Below, in pieces: positions 9,825 to 19,126 of a DNA stretch of 64,000 nt (within the stretch, counting starts at the first letter, position 1; each line of letters starts with the position of its first letter). The stretch is taken from assembly GCA_024743405.1 (NCBI GenBank), contig JANSWP010000011.1, positions 1 through 64,000 on the forward strand, in the 5' to 3' direction. The DNA is from Bacteroidota bacterium. GTDB taxonomy: Bacteria > Bacteroidota > Bacteroidia > Chitinophagales > Saprospiraceae. Both the position numbers and the translations under genes were made by a program. Under the pieces are notes generated by a model, which searched no databases, was not told where the DNA came from, and worked only from the letters and a program-made list of their open reading frames with translations.

Positions 9825-10787
9825 TTAGAAACTATATGTCACTCCTAAAACATAAAATAATTGAAGTGTATTATCTACAGGATCGGTTGACCCAATTTTA
9901 ATCGCTTGAGCTTCTGCCTCTTGTTTGCTTTGTCTTAATCCAATATCTAAACCGACACCAATTCCTTTCACCGCTGTACTAAACCCATTTATCCAAGTCC
10001 AATTATTTAATTCTGATCCTTCATAACTTATGAAAGTAGAAAAATTGGTTTTCCAAGCTACACCTTTTGCTAGCTTCTTAGAATAATCAGCAACAATTTT
10101 CATCCCAACAGAAGATTGAAAGTCAAAATCATCATTGTCAGAAAAAACCAAATTATAGTTCCCGGGTTGGAAAACAACGACTAAATCGGTAATTGGAGTC
10201 CAAGTTGCCCCAGCTCCAATATCTAAATAGCCAGGATTATTAAGTTTTCCATCAAGGATAGCTGTTCTATATTCAGCTAATGAAGAAATGGCAAATTTTT
10301 CTGAGAGTTTATATCCAAATAAAGAAGTGAGGTTAAAGGCATCCGATGCTACTTGAAAACCTTCTTCATCTGTATCAATTTCTTTATCGTCAAACTTTAG
10401 CCAACTTAAATTTAATTTGGCGCTGTTTCTCCAAAAGTATTTTTTCTGATCTAGATTGGCAAAACCATTCAATGCGAATCCAATATTTGCTGCTGAAGTG
10501 TTTGGTTGGTCTTTTTGAAACCAATCATTAAAACGAGTAAAATTAAACCCTACTGTACCAAATGACCCTGTAGTCCATCTTGGATAAGGGGTCGTTTTTT
10601 CGGTTAAATCAGCCACTTCTGCCTTTAAACCGTCCACCTTGCCCTGCAAAGTAGCCAGTTCGCTTTCAAGAGCTGTCAATTCAGTTGTTTTCGCTGCTTT
10701 TTGTGCAGTCATTTCCTCTATTGTTTGTGCGTTTAACACGAAAATAGAACAGAAACTCAAGAGAAATAATGAAAAAGTCTTAATCAT
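9825..10787 (-). CDS. Outer-membrane beta-barrel protein, DUF3078-like, with N-terminal coiled coil
   Basis: A 320-aa exported protein. A signal peptide ending LNAQ is followed by a heptad-like coiled coil (about 22-62, ALESELATLQGKVDGLKAEVADL) and then a region rich in alternating aromatic/polar strands ending in an aromatic residue (VLGVTYSF), typical of outer-membrane barrels. The pattern W...GxxGFNFTRFNDWF...NIGFALNGFANL resembles DUF3078 proteins. Function unknown; a coiled coil before a barrel suggests contact with peptidoglycan or a periplasmic partner, as inference. Monocistronic with its own terminator. The family call rests on pattern memory only. Confidence 0.75.
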   Translation of the reverse strand: MIKTFSLFLLSFCSIFVLNAQTIEEMTAQKAAKTTELTALESELATLQGKVDGLKAEVADLTEKTTPYPRWTTGSFGTVGFNFTRFNDWFQKDQPNTSAANIGFALNGFANLDQKKYFWRNSAKLNLSWLKFDDKEIDTDEEGFQVASDAFNLTSLFGYKLSEKFAISSLAEYRTAILDGKLNNPGYLDIGAGATWTPITDLVVVFQPGNYNLVFSDNDDFDFQSSVGMKIVADYSKKLAKGVAWKTNFSTFISYEGSELNNWTWINGFSTAVKGIGVGLDIGLRQSKQEAEAQAIKIGSTDPVDNTLQLFYVLGVTYSF

Positions 10788-10867
10788 GTTCGTTTAATTT
10801 AATGGAGAGTTGAGATAAATTTTAGAATTTATAATTCTTAAAAATTTCAATTCTACTCATCGATATT

Positions 10868-11023
10868 AGAGTATGTCTAAAAATTTTACAAATTGAGAAT
10901 CAATGATTTATGGTTCTGGCGATAAATTATTAAGGGAGTTTGCCGAGGCAAATGATCGCAATAATTTGAAAGGCAGGTTCATAAAGCGTTGGTTTTTAGG
11001 AAGTAGAAATTTAGACATACTCT
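10868..11023 (+). mobile_element. MITE-like non-autonomous element with 14-bp perfect terminal inverted repeats
   Basis: The 156-base element starts agagtatgtctaaa (10868-10881) and ends with the exact reverse complement (11010-11023). The sequence TTA occurs at both outer edges (10866-10868 and 11023-11025), compatible with a 3-bp target duplication if the repeats are taken as 13 bp. The first 55 bases recur in opposite orientation at the start of the window, so it is multicopy. It has no transposase. The end sequence and TNA-type target resemble IS5-superfamily relatives, but the parent family is only a guess. Confidence 0.75.
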
Positions 11024-11051
11024 TAGTGAGAAAGTATCATTGTTGAATATT

Positions 11052-11081
11052 AAAAATCACCTTCCATAGACGGTGATTTTT
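11052..11081 (-). terminator. Rho-independent terminator of lipoprotein gene
   Basis: The stem aaaaatcacc (11052-11061) pairs with ggtgattttt (11072-11081), giving a T run on the minus strand. It sits 43 bases after the stop of the lipoprotein gene. Confidence 0.8.
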
Positions 11082-11124
11082 GTAAAAGTAACTTTTAGGT
11101 AATATTTTTACCTGCTACTAAAAA

Positions 11125-11688
11125 CTACTTTTCATCTTGGCATATACGAATGGTCTGTAATAAAGCAGGGGTGATTTTTTCAATAGCTGTTCTATCTGCC
11201 ATGTAGATAACAAGTTGATTGTCGCGAGTCATTTCTTGACCATCTTTTAATATTCTGACTGTGGCCGCGTCATTTTTGGTAGATATTCTTAATCCAGGAA
11301 AATCTCCCGGTGCTTGATCAGGAATCAGTCGAAAACCACCTTGCTGAGTATCTAAATCATTCATATTCACTTTTGTTTCATATATCGAACCTTCTTTTTC
11401 ATTTTTTATAGTCAATATGCAATCAAAATCGGCATCGACTGTTATTTTTCCTAAGTCAGCCATAATAGTTGATGAACGATCATATTCTAGTTGTATAGCT
11501 TCTAAACCTTGTAAAATTCTACCCATAATGTCTTCTTCTGGAATGGCACGTTGCTTTAATTCATCAAGTGGCGTCTGAGCTTGAGTGTTGATAGGGGTAG
11601 ATGAATTGGTTGTATTAGATTCAGGATTTGAGCAGGCCCAAAAAGTGAGAAAAAAAGCGAGTGAAAAAAGAAATCGGGATAAGGTCAT
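11125..11688 (-). CDS. Predicted lipoprotein of unknown function
   Basis: A 187-aa protein that I do not recognise. The N terminus is a signal peptide with lipobox TFWAC (Cys19), then a Ser/Thr/Asn/Gln-rich linker (about 20-40) and a compact domain with mixed alpha/beta character. Only two further Cys residues occur, one central (FDCIL) and one at the C terminus (RICQDEK), which could form a disulfide. It lies downstream of a terminator that separates it from the DUF2807 gene, so it is probably transcribed alone. Likely periplasmic, anchored to the outer or inner membrane. Confidence 0.8.
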   Translation of the reverse strand: MTLSRFLFSLAFFLTFWACSNPESNTTNSSTPINTQAQTPLDELKQRAIPEEDIMGRILQGLEAIQLEYDRSSTIMADLGKITVDADFDCILTIKNEKEGSIYETKVNMNDLDTQQGGFRLIPDQAPGDFPGLRISTKNDAATVRILKDGQEMTRDNQLVIYMADRTAIEKITPALLQTIRICQDEK

Positions 11689-11713
11689 TACAAAACTGTT
11701 TTAGGAATAAATG

Positions 11714-11748
11714 AAAATGCCGACCTGAAAATTTCAGGTCGGCATTTT
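11714..11748. terminator. Strong bidirectional terminator
   Basis: A near-perfect palindrome: a 17-bp stem (11714-11730 with 11732-11748) with one central base, A4 at one end and T4 at the other. It ends the minus-strand DUF2807 transcript before the lipoprotein gene. Confidence 0.85.
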
Positions 11749-11795
11749 GAGGCCGCAAGTTAAAGGGAGATTTATTATTATTCAAAAAGAATCCT

Positions 11796-12482
11796 TTATA
11801 TTTCTTTTACCTTTCCTTTAAATGACTTTTTCGTTTTTGTTTTGGTGGGTTTTCCTTTGTATTCAATCATTCCACCTGTATTGGCAGAGGCTTCAAGTGA
11901 TTCTTTTGCAACGACTTTAGCAGATCCCCCTGTATTTGCATTGGCATAAGTATAATTAGAGATTAGTTCTAACCCATTAAATTTTGCACCAGAAGAAGCC
12001 CGCACATCTACGATTTCTGAAGTTCCTTTTACCTTTATTGCTCCGCCTTCAGCAGTTATTGCTTCCAGTTTGTTTACTGCTACTTCGATTTGAATCTCAG
12101 ATGCATGATTGGCGCGTAATGATAATAAATCACCAGTCAATATCTCTGTGCCTGTAAAATGCGCACCTGCCTGAGCCTTTATTTTTCGGATTTGATCATA
12201 GGTGACTTCAATGTCAATCTTAGCATCGTGTTTGATTAAACTCTTAAGAACTAGAATTTTTAAAGTACCTTCAGATACAGATACTTTGATGTCATCGTAA
12301 TCAATGTCTTTAGCATTAACAATAGCTTTTAAGGAAGTTCCTTTTTTTAATGTTACATGGACCATTCCTGTAGCTTGTATTTCATCAAAAGGGTCTAAAT
12401 CATAGTCTGTTTGAGCATTTATAGAAATGCTTCCAATGAATAAAAGAGCAAGGATAAAATTGATTTTTTTGATAGTTTTCAT
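11796..12482 (-). CDS. DUF2807 (head GIN domain) exported protein
   Basis: A 228-aa secreted protein: signal peptide ending SINAQ, then a GIN/DUF2807 head domain, a right-handed beta-helix-like series of short strands (FDEIQATGMVHVTLKKG, KIKAQAGAHFTG, ANTGGSAKVVAKES, ASANTGGMIEYKG). The C terminus is Lys-rich. DUF2807 proteins are common in Bacteroidota and are described as putative adhesin heads; no enzymatic activity is known. Monocistronic, divergent from the antiporter gene. Confidence 0.88.
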   Translation of the reverse strand: MKTIKKINFILALLFIGSISINAQTDYDLDPFDEIQATGMVHVTLKKGTSLKAIVNAKDIDYDDIKVSVSEGTLKILVLKSLIKHDAKIDIEVTYDQIRKIKAQAGAHFTGTEILTGDLLSLRANHASEIQIEVAVNKLEAITAEGGAIKVKGTSEIVDVRASSGAKFNGLELISNYTYANANTGGSAKVVAKESLEASANTGGMIEYKGKPTKTKTKKSFKGKVKEI

Positions 12483-12642
12483 GATCTTTTTTTTAATGGT
12501 TTCTAATTTTGAGCTTTTGTTTAAACGGTTTCAAAACTTTAAAAGTTGTTTGGCATTGTCACCTTTTTGTAATTCATGAAATGTTAATATTCATAATATT
12601 AAAACAAATCAAAAAGAGCCTACTCAAAACCATCCATCCGTT

Positions 12643-12650
12643 TATCTTTG
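12643..12650 (+). promoter_or_regulatory. Putative -7 promoter element (TATCTTTG) of the antiporter operon
   Basis: TATCTTTG matches TAnnTTTG. It ends 21 bases before the ATG at 12672 and overlaps a possible TTG start at 12648, which argues for the ATG as the true start. No clear TTG -33 box is seen. Confidence 0.45.
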
Positions 12651-12671
12651 CTTTTTAAAAAAGCAACCACA

Positions 12672-13919
12672 ATGGATATTTTTTCAATCATTACCATTTT
12701 AATCGCATTAGCCGCTTTATTTGGCTATATCAATGTAAGGTTCTTAAAACTGCCTGTAACCATTGGACTAATGATTATTTCAATTATTTTTTCTTTGGCC
12801 ATTTTAGGACTAGGACAGTTCAATCCAGCTATTATATGGTATGAAAAACAATTGGTACAACAAATTGATTTTCAGAGAGTTTTGATGGATGTCATGTTGA
12901 GTTTCCTTCTCTTTGCTGGAGCACTTCATGTGGATTTTAACCAATTGAAAGCCCAAAAATGGCCGATAATGATTTTTGCCACGTTGGGGGTTTTGGCTTC
13001 TACTTTTTTGGTAGGAGGATTTGTCTTTTTCATCTTGGGCTTTTTGGAGCTGCATATTGATTTCATCTATTGTTTGTTATTCGGAGCTTTGATTTCGCCA
13101 ACTGATCCGATTGCTGTTTTGGGAATATTGAAAAAAGCGGGGGTCCCCAAAAAACTGGAAATTAAAATAGTAGGGGAGAGTTTGTTTAATGATGGTATAG
13201 GAGTAGTTGTATTTCTTACCATTTTTAATATAGCTAATGCAAGTGAGGGCGGAATCGATTTTTCTCATATTCCGATTTTGTTTTTAGAAGAAGTAGGAGG
13301 GGGTATTTTAATCGGTCTTGTATTAGGGTTTATCGCGCATCAGATGATGAAATCTATTGATGATTTTGAAGTCGAAGTAATGATTACTTTAGCATTGGTG
13401 ATGGGTGGCTATTTGATAGCCGGTTTACTCCATTTTTCTGGTCCATTGGCAATGGTCGTAGCAGGTTTGATGGTAGGGCATGAAAGATTCCGAACATCTT
13501 CGATGTCTGACATTACAGAACATTATGTCGATGAATTTTGGAAATTGATGGACGTCCTATTCAATGCAATTTTGTTTGTTTTGATTGGATTGGAGGTTGT
13601 TATTTTGACGATGGATGGACAATATGTTTTAGCAGGTGTTTTAGCCATCCCAATCAGTTTGTTGTCTCGGTACCTTGCGCTCTCTATTCCTATTTATTTT
13701 TTCAAAAAGAAACTAGATTTTGTACCCAAAACGGGCTTAATAATGACTTGGGGTGGACTCCGTGGTGGTATCTCGATTGCTTTAGCGCTTTCTTTAACGG
13801 TAGCCATGCACCGTGATTTATTTGTGACGATGACCTATATAGTGGTCGTATTTTCAATTGTGGTGCAAGGTCTTTCGGTCGGACAATTAGTAAAGAAGTT
13901 GAAAGAAGAAAAAAAATAA
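12672..13919 (+). CDS. CPA1-family Na+/H+ antiporter (NhaP-like)
   Basis: An inner-membrane cation:proton antiporter of 415 aa with about 12 hydrophobic segments. CPA1 hallmarks: [44 protein letters not shown], where the ND pair of LFNDG is the ion-binding motif, and [17 protein letters not shown] near the C terminus. It lacks the long cytosolic tail of eukaryotic NHE proteins. The frame opens at a TTG (12648), but the promoter element overlaps that codon, so ATG 12672 is preferred. Only one base separates its stop from the acylphosphatase ATG, so the two are co-transcribed. Confidence 0.9.
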   Translation: MDIFSIITILIALAALFGYINVRFLKLPVTIGLMIISIIFSLAILGLGQFNPAIIWYEKQLVQQIDFQRVLMDVMLSFLLFAGALHVDFNQLKAQKWPIMIFATLGVLASTFLVGGFVFFILGFLELHIDFIYCLLFGALISPTDPIAVLGILKKAGVPKKLEIKIVGESLFNDGIGVVVFLTIFNIANASEGGIDFSHIPILFLEEVGGGILIGLVLGFIAHQMMKSIDDFEVEVMITLALVMGGYLIAGLLHFSGPLAMVVAGLMVGHERFRTSSMSDITEHYVDEFWKLMDVLFNAILFVLIGLEVVILTMDGQYVLAGVLAIPISLLSRYLALSIPIYFFKKKLDFVPKTGLIMTWGGLRGGISIALALSLTVAMHRDLFVTMTYIVVVFSIVVQGLSVGQLVKKLKEEKK

Positions 13920-13920
13920 G

Positions 13921-14193
13921 ATGAAGTGTTTTCAACTTAAAATAAAAGGTAAAGTTCAAGGAGTTTGGTTTAGAGGGTCTACGAAGCAAATAGCGGAAGA
14001 GCTTGGTCTAAAAGGATTTGTAAGAAATGAGCCAGATGGTAGTGTTTATGTTGAAGGAGAAGGAGACGAACTTCAACTAACAGCATTTATTGAGTGGTGT
14101 AAAAAAGGACCTCAATTAGCAAGAGTTATTGATGTCGAATGGGAAGAAGTTCCATTAAAAAATTATAAAATTTTTGAAGTAATCAGACACTGA
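13921..14193 (+). CDS. acyP: Acylphosphatase
   Basis: A small cytosolic enzyme (90 aa) that hydrolyses acyl phosphates such as carbamoyl phosphate and 1,3-bisphosphoglycerate. It has both signatures: KGKVQGVWFRGSTKQIAEELGL, with the catalytic Arg in VWFR, and GFVRNEPDGSVYVEGEGD, with the catalytic Asn in VRN. Length is standard. It starts one base after the antiporter stop and is translated as the second gene of that operon. Confidence 0.93.
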   Translation: MKCFQLKIKGKVQGVWFRGSTKQIAEELGLKGFVRNEPDGSVYVEGEGDELQLTAFIEWCKKGPQLARVIDVEWEEVPLKNYKIFEVIRH

Positions 14194-14369
14194 TTGTTCC
14201 AAGGAACCCGGAGAAAATAAATTTATATTTATGACTGCTTCTTTTTTCATTTAATTTCTTTAAAAATACTTTTATTTCAATCCACACAACTTACCGCCTG
14301 ATTTAAGGGTCATTTAGAACAGATAAATGGTGAAATTTTAGACTTTTGCATTTTAAATAATACAATAAC

Positions 14370-14990
14370 ATGATTCGATTATTAATAATTACTTTTTTAG
14401 GAATTCTGTGCAGTCCTCTTATTGCCCAAGAAACACTTCAAGATTCAATACCTGCTGAAATACCATGTAGAATTGCTGTTAATGCCTTTGATGAATTTGA
14501 TTCTACACGGTTAGTCACTACGGAGTCTTTAGACTTGGGGTATTTAGTTCCAACTCAAAATTTGGTGGAAGAATTAGATGGGAAGACAGTTACCGAAGAG
14601 GCTAAGGCTATTTTTACTTATGCAGAAGGAACCAATCGAATCCGTTCTTTTTTCTTGACGATCGTCACAACGGAATATGATTATTTGAAAATTGAGAATG
14701 GCGAAAACGTTTATTTAAAACTAACAAATGGCAAATTAGTCAAATTATATAATGTGCCTGATAACGGCGAATTAAATCGTGACATCATTATGTGGATGTA
14801 TCAGCACACATGCGTTGTTCCTTTAGAGATTTATCATCTTTTGAAGAATGAAAAGGTCGAAAAGATTAGAATTAATTATGAAAATTCTAAGAAAACTATT
14901 GTTTTAGATGAAAAGCAACAGATCGAATTACAACAATTGGTATTGTGCATTGAAGCTGCCTTGAAAGGTGAAAGCGTATTGAAGCCCTGA
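14370..14990 (+). CDS. Exported protein of unknown function
   Basis: A 206-aa protein with a signal peptide (MIRLLIITFLGILCSPLIAQ) and no family I recognise. The mature part has about 180 residues with Cys at two positions and a basic, Lys-rich C-terminal third (LLKNEKVEKIRINYENSKK). It is convergent with the CHAT-protein gene, whose stop is only 31 bases away, with no clear terminator between. Likely periplasmic. Confidence 0.75.
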   Translation: MIRLLIITFLGILCSPLIAQETLQDSIPAEIPCRIAVNAFDEFDSTRLVTTESLDLGYLVPTQNLVEELDGKTVTEEAKAIFTYAEGTNRIRSFFLTIVTTEYDYLKIENGENVYLKLTNGKLVKLYNVPDNGELNRDIIMWMYQHTCVVPLEIYHLLKNEKVEKIRINYENSKKTIVLDEKQQIELQQLVLCIEAALKGESVLKP

Positions 14991-15021
14991 TTGTAAATTT
15001 ACTAATGATTTATAGCGTACC

Positions 15022-18000
15022 TTATTTCTTGAAATAATAGACAAATCCACCAACCAAAAGCAGCGTGCCAAGGCTCCACAACCAATAATTCCTACTTTCA
15101 TTTTGGGCTTTGATTGCTGCCATATTGCCAATTGGTACAAATCCAGCCCAATATCTAGGATGAGTTTTTGCATCACTAGACTGATTATTAATGTAGGTTA
15201 GTTTGGCGCTACGGAGTGCAGCATCTTTGGTTTGATTTTGTTTTAAATTAACATAAAAATTTTCCATGATTTGGGCAGTCGGTTTATCGTCAATACTCCA
15301 TAAAGTGGTAATAATACTTCTTACACCCGCATAGAAAAAACCACGAGCGAGGCTAATAATTCCCTCACCTCTTTTGAGTTCTCCTATTCCCGTTTCACAT
15401 GCACTCAATACGACCATATCTGCTTGTAAATCCAGATTGTATAAGTCTTTTACATAAAGCAGCTCATTTTCAATGTCATCCTCTATTTCGTAAAAAGCTA
15501 AAAAGGAATAATCACTAGATTGGTCATTGGCTTTTCCGTGGGTAGCCAGATGTAGTATTTGGTAATCACTGGCTGCATTCCTAAAGTTTTGTTCTGTTGC
15601 TAGGGAATCAATATAAACCTTCCCACCCATTATTGCGCTAATATTTTCTACTTCAGGAATATTGTATTGAAGTGCTCCCAATTCATAGGTTCTGCTTCCA
15701 TTTGGATTAGCTTTAAGTGGGGTATCGAAGCGTGGAGCGATCCCTAAGAAATTTCCTCTATATTGATTTTTTTTAGTATTAAATTTTTCCTTGAATAGAA
15801 ATGCAGAGTAACTATAGCTTATCTGATATTCATTTACAAGATATGGGTGCGATCGATAATTTTCAGCCGTATCTGGAAGTTCCGTTAATAATGCTTCAAA
15901 TGGGAGATAACCCAAGATTCCACCAGGAACGATAATTAATGATTTGTCTTTTACCAAGTCATTTAAAGGGGCAAATAACAATTTATAAAGCTCATTGGCT
16001 ATATTGACGTACTTTTGATTGATCATGCTAATATTCTCAATAAGGGGGTTGTATTGGACTATCGTACCCCGCAGTTCTTCTACCCAAGCTTCTAATGGAT
16101 ATATTTTTGGAATATATAGCATGGCAAGAGTATCTTTAGTGATGACAAAGACAAATGCATGGTCGTCGCCTATGAAATACTCAATAAAAGCCTCGTTCTT
16201 GTTTATTAAGTTTGACTGGATTTCTTCAACTGGAACTGTTTTTGACTCGTAACGCAACTCAAAATATGTTGGATATTGCTCTTCAAAGACTTTCATTAAT
16301 TCAAAGTATTCTTCCTTGAAATCAAATATTAAGTTATTCCATTCATGAATATTAAGTTCATCTGCATTTGGTCCTTTTTGATCTTCATTATATCGTTTAG
16401 CCTCATAAAAAGCAATTTCAACTTTTAAATCTTGCTCCTTTTCCAATAAAGAATCTGGTATGTTGGCAAAACGTTCTGCATTAGTTTTCTGTACTGCCTC
16501 TTGAAGTAAAATCGCATTGCTTTTTTCAGCATATTCAAAGGCTTGAAGCAAATATTTCTGATCTCCCGAAATTTGATTGAGTTGGTGACAAGCGGCGATG
16601 GCTCCTTCATATATGTTATAAGATTTTTCAAGCAGAATTTGTTTCGAATCAGATTCTTGAAAACTGGTTTTGATATATTCAAGGACTAATATTGCTTCAT
16701 TAAAAAGTTGTTGAGCTTCAAAGAGATATTCGGTATTTCGAGTTTTAATTTGATATTCCACTAAAGATTGAGCTTTTTCAGCAAGTGCTTTCATAAGGTT
16801 ATTAGGCGCAAAATGGCGTTCAATCGCATTAAAATCAATGGTTTGGTAATGCAAAGCTTGTAAAGCCTTATCAAACATTTTTTGAGCATTTGTAAAATCT
16901 TGTTTTCTCTTATAAGTACTTCCCTTTTGAGTGTAGTATTCACCAATTTTTGCTGGATATTCGTGCCTTTTTTGATGGTAATAATTCAGTGCTTGATCAA
17001 AATAGTCTAGTGCTTTATCGTAATTTCTTTGTTGAATGAGACAATTGCCAATATTTCCAAGAGTATTACCAATTTCAGGGAAAAAATCTTTGTGAATTTT
17101 TTGGCTAATTTCTAATGATTTTTGAAGGTGATCTAGTGCTTCTGGATAATACTCCATTTGAGAATAACAATTGCCAATATTGTTGTACACGGAAGCTAAC
17201 ATAGGATGGTTTTGCCCAAAGTTTTCAAGTAATATCTCAGCGGCTTTTGTATAATACTCTAAAGCTTTCTCATGTTGAAATATCGAGTTATAGCAACTAC
17301 CGAGATTATTATAATTAGGGACTAAGTTAGGATGGTCTTCAGGTAACTGGGCAAGTTTAATACCCAATGCATTATTATAATAGGTGATGGCTTGATTATA
17401 GTCTAGAAGTAGCTTGTAACAAATGCCAATATTATTGTACATAGAGGCAATTTGAATATGATTTTCTCCTAATTTTTTTAGACCTAATGACAATGCTTTT
17501 TTGTAATAGTCTAATGCCTTTTTATAATTCTGTTTTACATAGTAGCAAATCCCAATATTGTTATAGCAATTCGAAAGTAAAACATCATCTGTTCCTCTCG
17601 TCTTTAGTGTGATATTTTCAGCATATTCATAATTTAATAGGGCAAAGTCGTAGTTACCCAAATAATAATGTGCAATTCCAATATCGAGATAAGTTCGAAT
17701 AACAGATTTGTCTGTTTTGGGAAGTTTTTCATTGATGATGTCTAAAGCCTCTTCAAAATTCATTAAGGCATTTTCATAATTTCCTTTGTCAAGGTTTAGC
17801 CCTCCAATATTTCTTAACAAGGCTATTTTATATTTTGGAAAATCTAGTAATTTTGAATCATATAATTCAATGGCATCAAGTAGTTTTATCTGAGCGTTTT
17901 GAAATTGCTTATTAGCTCGAAAAGCATCTGCCTCTTCAATCATTTGACTAATTAGCGCTGTATCTTTTACTTCTTGCGCAAAAGAAAAAGTGGAATAAAA

Positions 18001-18036
18001 AAATAATAAACTCAGAAGTAGAAATGTGATTTTCAT
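15022..18036 (-). CDS. Exported TPR-CHAT domain protein (putative caspase-like protease)
   Basis: A 1004-aa protein. Signal peptide (ends TFSFAQ), then at least nine tetratricopeptide repeats (about 60-420, recurring NIGxCYxxxxxYxxALxYYxKAL), a helical linker, and a C-terminal CHAT domain. The catalytic pair is visible: His833 in HLATHGKAND and Cys880 in VVLSACETGIGE, followed by GIISLARGFFYAGV and TLWSID. The C terminus has a membrane segment (YWLWSLGTLLLVGGFVYYF) and ends in KK, so the protease would sit in the periplasm tethered to the inner membrane. CHAT proteins are clan CD cysteine peptidases; several TPR-CHAT proteins are activated by partners. Substrate and partner unknown here. Monocistronic. 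Confidence 0.9.
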   Translation of the reverse strand: MKITFLLLSLLFFYSTFSFAQEVKDTALISQMIEEADAFRANKQFQNAQIKLLDAIELYDSKLLDFPKYKIALLRNIGGLNLDKGNYENALMNFEEALDIINEKLPKTDKSVIRTYLDIGIAHYYLGNYDFALLNYEYAENITLKTRGTDDVLLSNCYNNIGICYYVKQNYKKALDYYKKALSLGLKKLGENHIQIASMYNNIGICYKLLLDYNQAITYYNNALGIKLAQLPEDHPNLVPNYNNLGSCYNSIFQHEKALEYYTKAAEILLENFGQNHPMLASVYNNIGNCYSQMEYYPEALDHLQKSLEISQKIHKDFFPEIGNTLGNIGNCLIQQRNYDKALDYFDQALNYYHQKRHEYPAKIGEYYTQKGSTYKRKQDFTNAQKMFDKALQALHYQTIDFNAIERHFAPNNLMKALAEKAQSLVEYQIKTRNTEYLFEAQQLFNEAILVLEYIKTSFQESDSKQILLEKSYNIYEGAIAACHQLNQISGDQKYLLQAFEYAEKSNAILLQEAVQKTNAERFANIPDSLLEKEQDLKVEIAFYEAKRYNEDQKGPNADELNIHEWNNLIFDFKEEYFELMKVFEEQYPTYFELRYESKTVPVEEIQSNLINKNEAFIEYFIGDDHAFVFVITKDTLAMLYIPKIYPLEAWVEELRGTIVQYNPLIENISMINQKYVNIANELYKLLFAPLNDLVKDKSLIIVPGGILGYLPFEALLTELPDTAENYRSHPYLVNEYQISYSYSAFLFKEKFNTKKNQYRGNFLGIAPRFDTPLKANPNGSRTYELGALQYNIPEVENISAIMGGKVYIDSLATEQNFRNAASDYQILHLATHGKANDQSSDYSFLAFYEIEDDIENELLYVKDLYNLDLQADMVVLSACETGIGELKRGEGIISLARGFFYAGVRSIITTLWSIDDKPTAQIMENFYVNLKQNQTKDAALRSAKLTYINNQSSDAKTHPRYWAGFVPIGNMAAIKAQNESRNYWLWSLGTLLLVGGFVYYFKK

Positions 18037-18299
18037 GTTTACCGAACCTATATGTTTGTTGAGTGTAAAAGAAAAAGCGCTATCTTATTTAGGACGATTA
18101 ATGGCTGAAAAGTAAGTATTTTGAACCACAAAGGATAAAAACCCTACTTTTATTCATCACTTTTGGTCTTTTGGGAGGAGAGCGTATTTGCTAAGGCTAA
18201 CCCATTTTTGATGGAAAAGCCAAGTTGTTGCTGATGAGATCAAGGATCTATTTAACTAAATTTACAAAGTAGTTTTTTAACTAAAAAAAATCAATATTC

Positions 18300-19025
18300 A
18301 TGAAACGATTCTCTATTATCTTATTCAGTCTTTTTTTATTGCTAACAGCCACCGCTTTTATTCCAATTAAGCAATCACAGAATACCGATCCAACCATTTA
18401 TAAATTAATGGAAGTTACGTATTTATGGGATTTATTAAAAGAGGGGTATGAACCAATTTGGGACAGAGATGATACATGGCTAGATGTTGGCTTTCGTTCC
18501 AAATATGCAATGGCTAAAAATTATGCTTCATTAGAAATGATAGAAGCTGCTTTTGGCTGTCCAGTATTTTTAAGGGGTCCTCATGTTGGAGAGATGGACT
18601 TTAATTCGAAAACCTCTTTTGGGTATTATAATCAGGAATTTATATTCAGACTCCAATCTAGTATACAGGCAGCATTCAATAATCCAATTTATAAAAACGT
18701 GTTCAAACGAGTGTATCAACAGCATCTAGAAAGCATGGCTAAAACCTACCATGATGCATATATTTACCTCCATGCCGACATGGAGAACCTTCAATACCTC
18801 CAAAACCAATATTTGTATCTTATGGCAAGACCAGGAGGAATGGATGGTGGCTCTTTTCAAGAAAATTTTAGAGATTTTGCTGAATCTTTAGAGAGAAGTC
18901 AACAAGCTGATGTTTATGAAGCGTTTACAGCTCCAGCATTTTGGTTGCGTCGCTCTATCGACGGCACTTCTGATCAGTTATTTGAAATAGTAGACATGGT
19001 GATCAAAGAAATGGAAAAAGGGTAG
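18300..19025 (+). CDS. Exported protein of unknown function
   Basis: A 241-aa protein with a cleavable signal peptide (about 1-20, LFLLLTATAF). The mature region is rich in Trp, Tyr and Asp (YLWDLLKEGYEPIWDRDDTWLD) and mostly helical. No family recognised. It precedes the GH20-like gene on the same strand by 101 bases, which raises the possibility of a shared surface role, but a small hairpin lies between. Confidence 0.72.
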   Translation: MKRFSIILFSLFLLLTATAFIPIKQSQNTDPTIYKLMEVTYLWDLLKEGYEPIWDRDDTWLDVGFRSKYAMAKNYASLEMIEAAFGCPVFLRGPHVGEMDFNSKTSFGYYNQEFIFRLQSSIQAAFNNPIYKNVFKRVYQQHLESMAKTYHDAYIYLHADMENLQYLQNQYLYLMARPGGMDGGSFQENFRDFAESLERSQQADVYEAFTAPAFWLRRSIDGTSDQLFEIVDMVIKEMEKG

Positions 19026-19028
19026 GAG

Positions 19029-19047
19029 GTTCTAGGCAGAACTTTTT
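19029..19047 (+). terminator. Weak terminator-like hairpin
   Basis: A short stem GTTCT / AGAAC around aggc is followed by T5, three bases after the stop of the upstream gene. The sequence gttctaggcagaac resembles the outer end of the dispersed palindromes (gttctaggacagaa at 22493), so it may be a fragment of one. Confidence 0.4.
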
Positions 19048-19126
19048 CTAGCGGTATAAAACTCTTTTTAGTTCTTGAAATATCGCCTATTTATTCATTT
19101 GACCAAATTACTTAAGTTGTTACAAC

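Larger units (their letters stand above)
10788..11124. other. Intergenic region holding a MITE-like element and a terminator
   Basis: This 337-base gap between two minus-strand genes contains the MITE-like element at 10868-11023 and the hairpin terminator at 11052-11081. An open frame of 48 codons (10903-11049) runs across the element but shows no family resemblance and is not called a gene. Confidence 0.7.

Noticed and set aside
10903-11049. 48-codon open frame running across the MITE-like element
   Set aside because: It uses the element's interior and end repeat, has no recognisable family and is probably chance.
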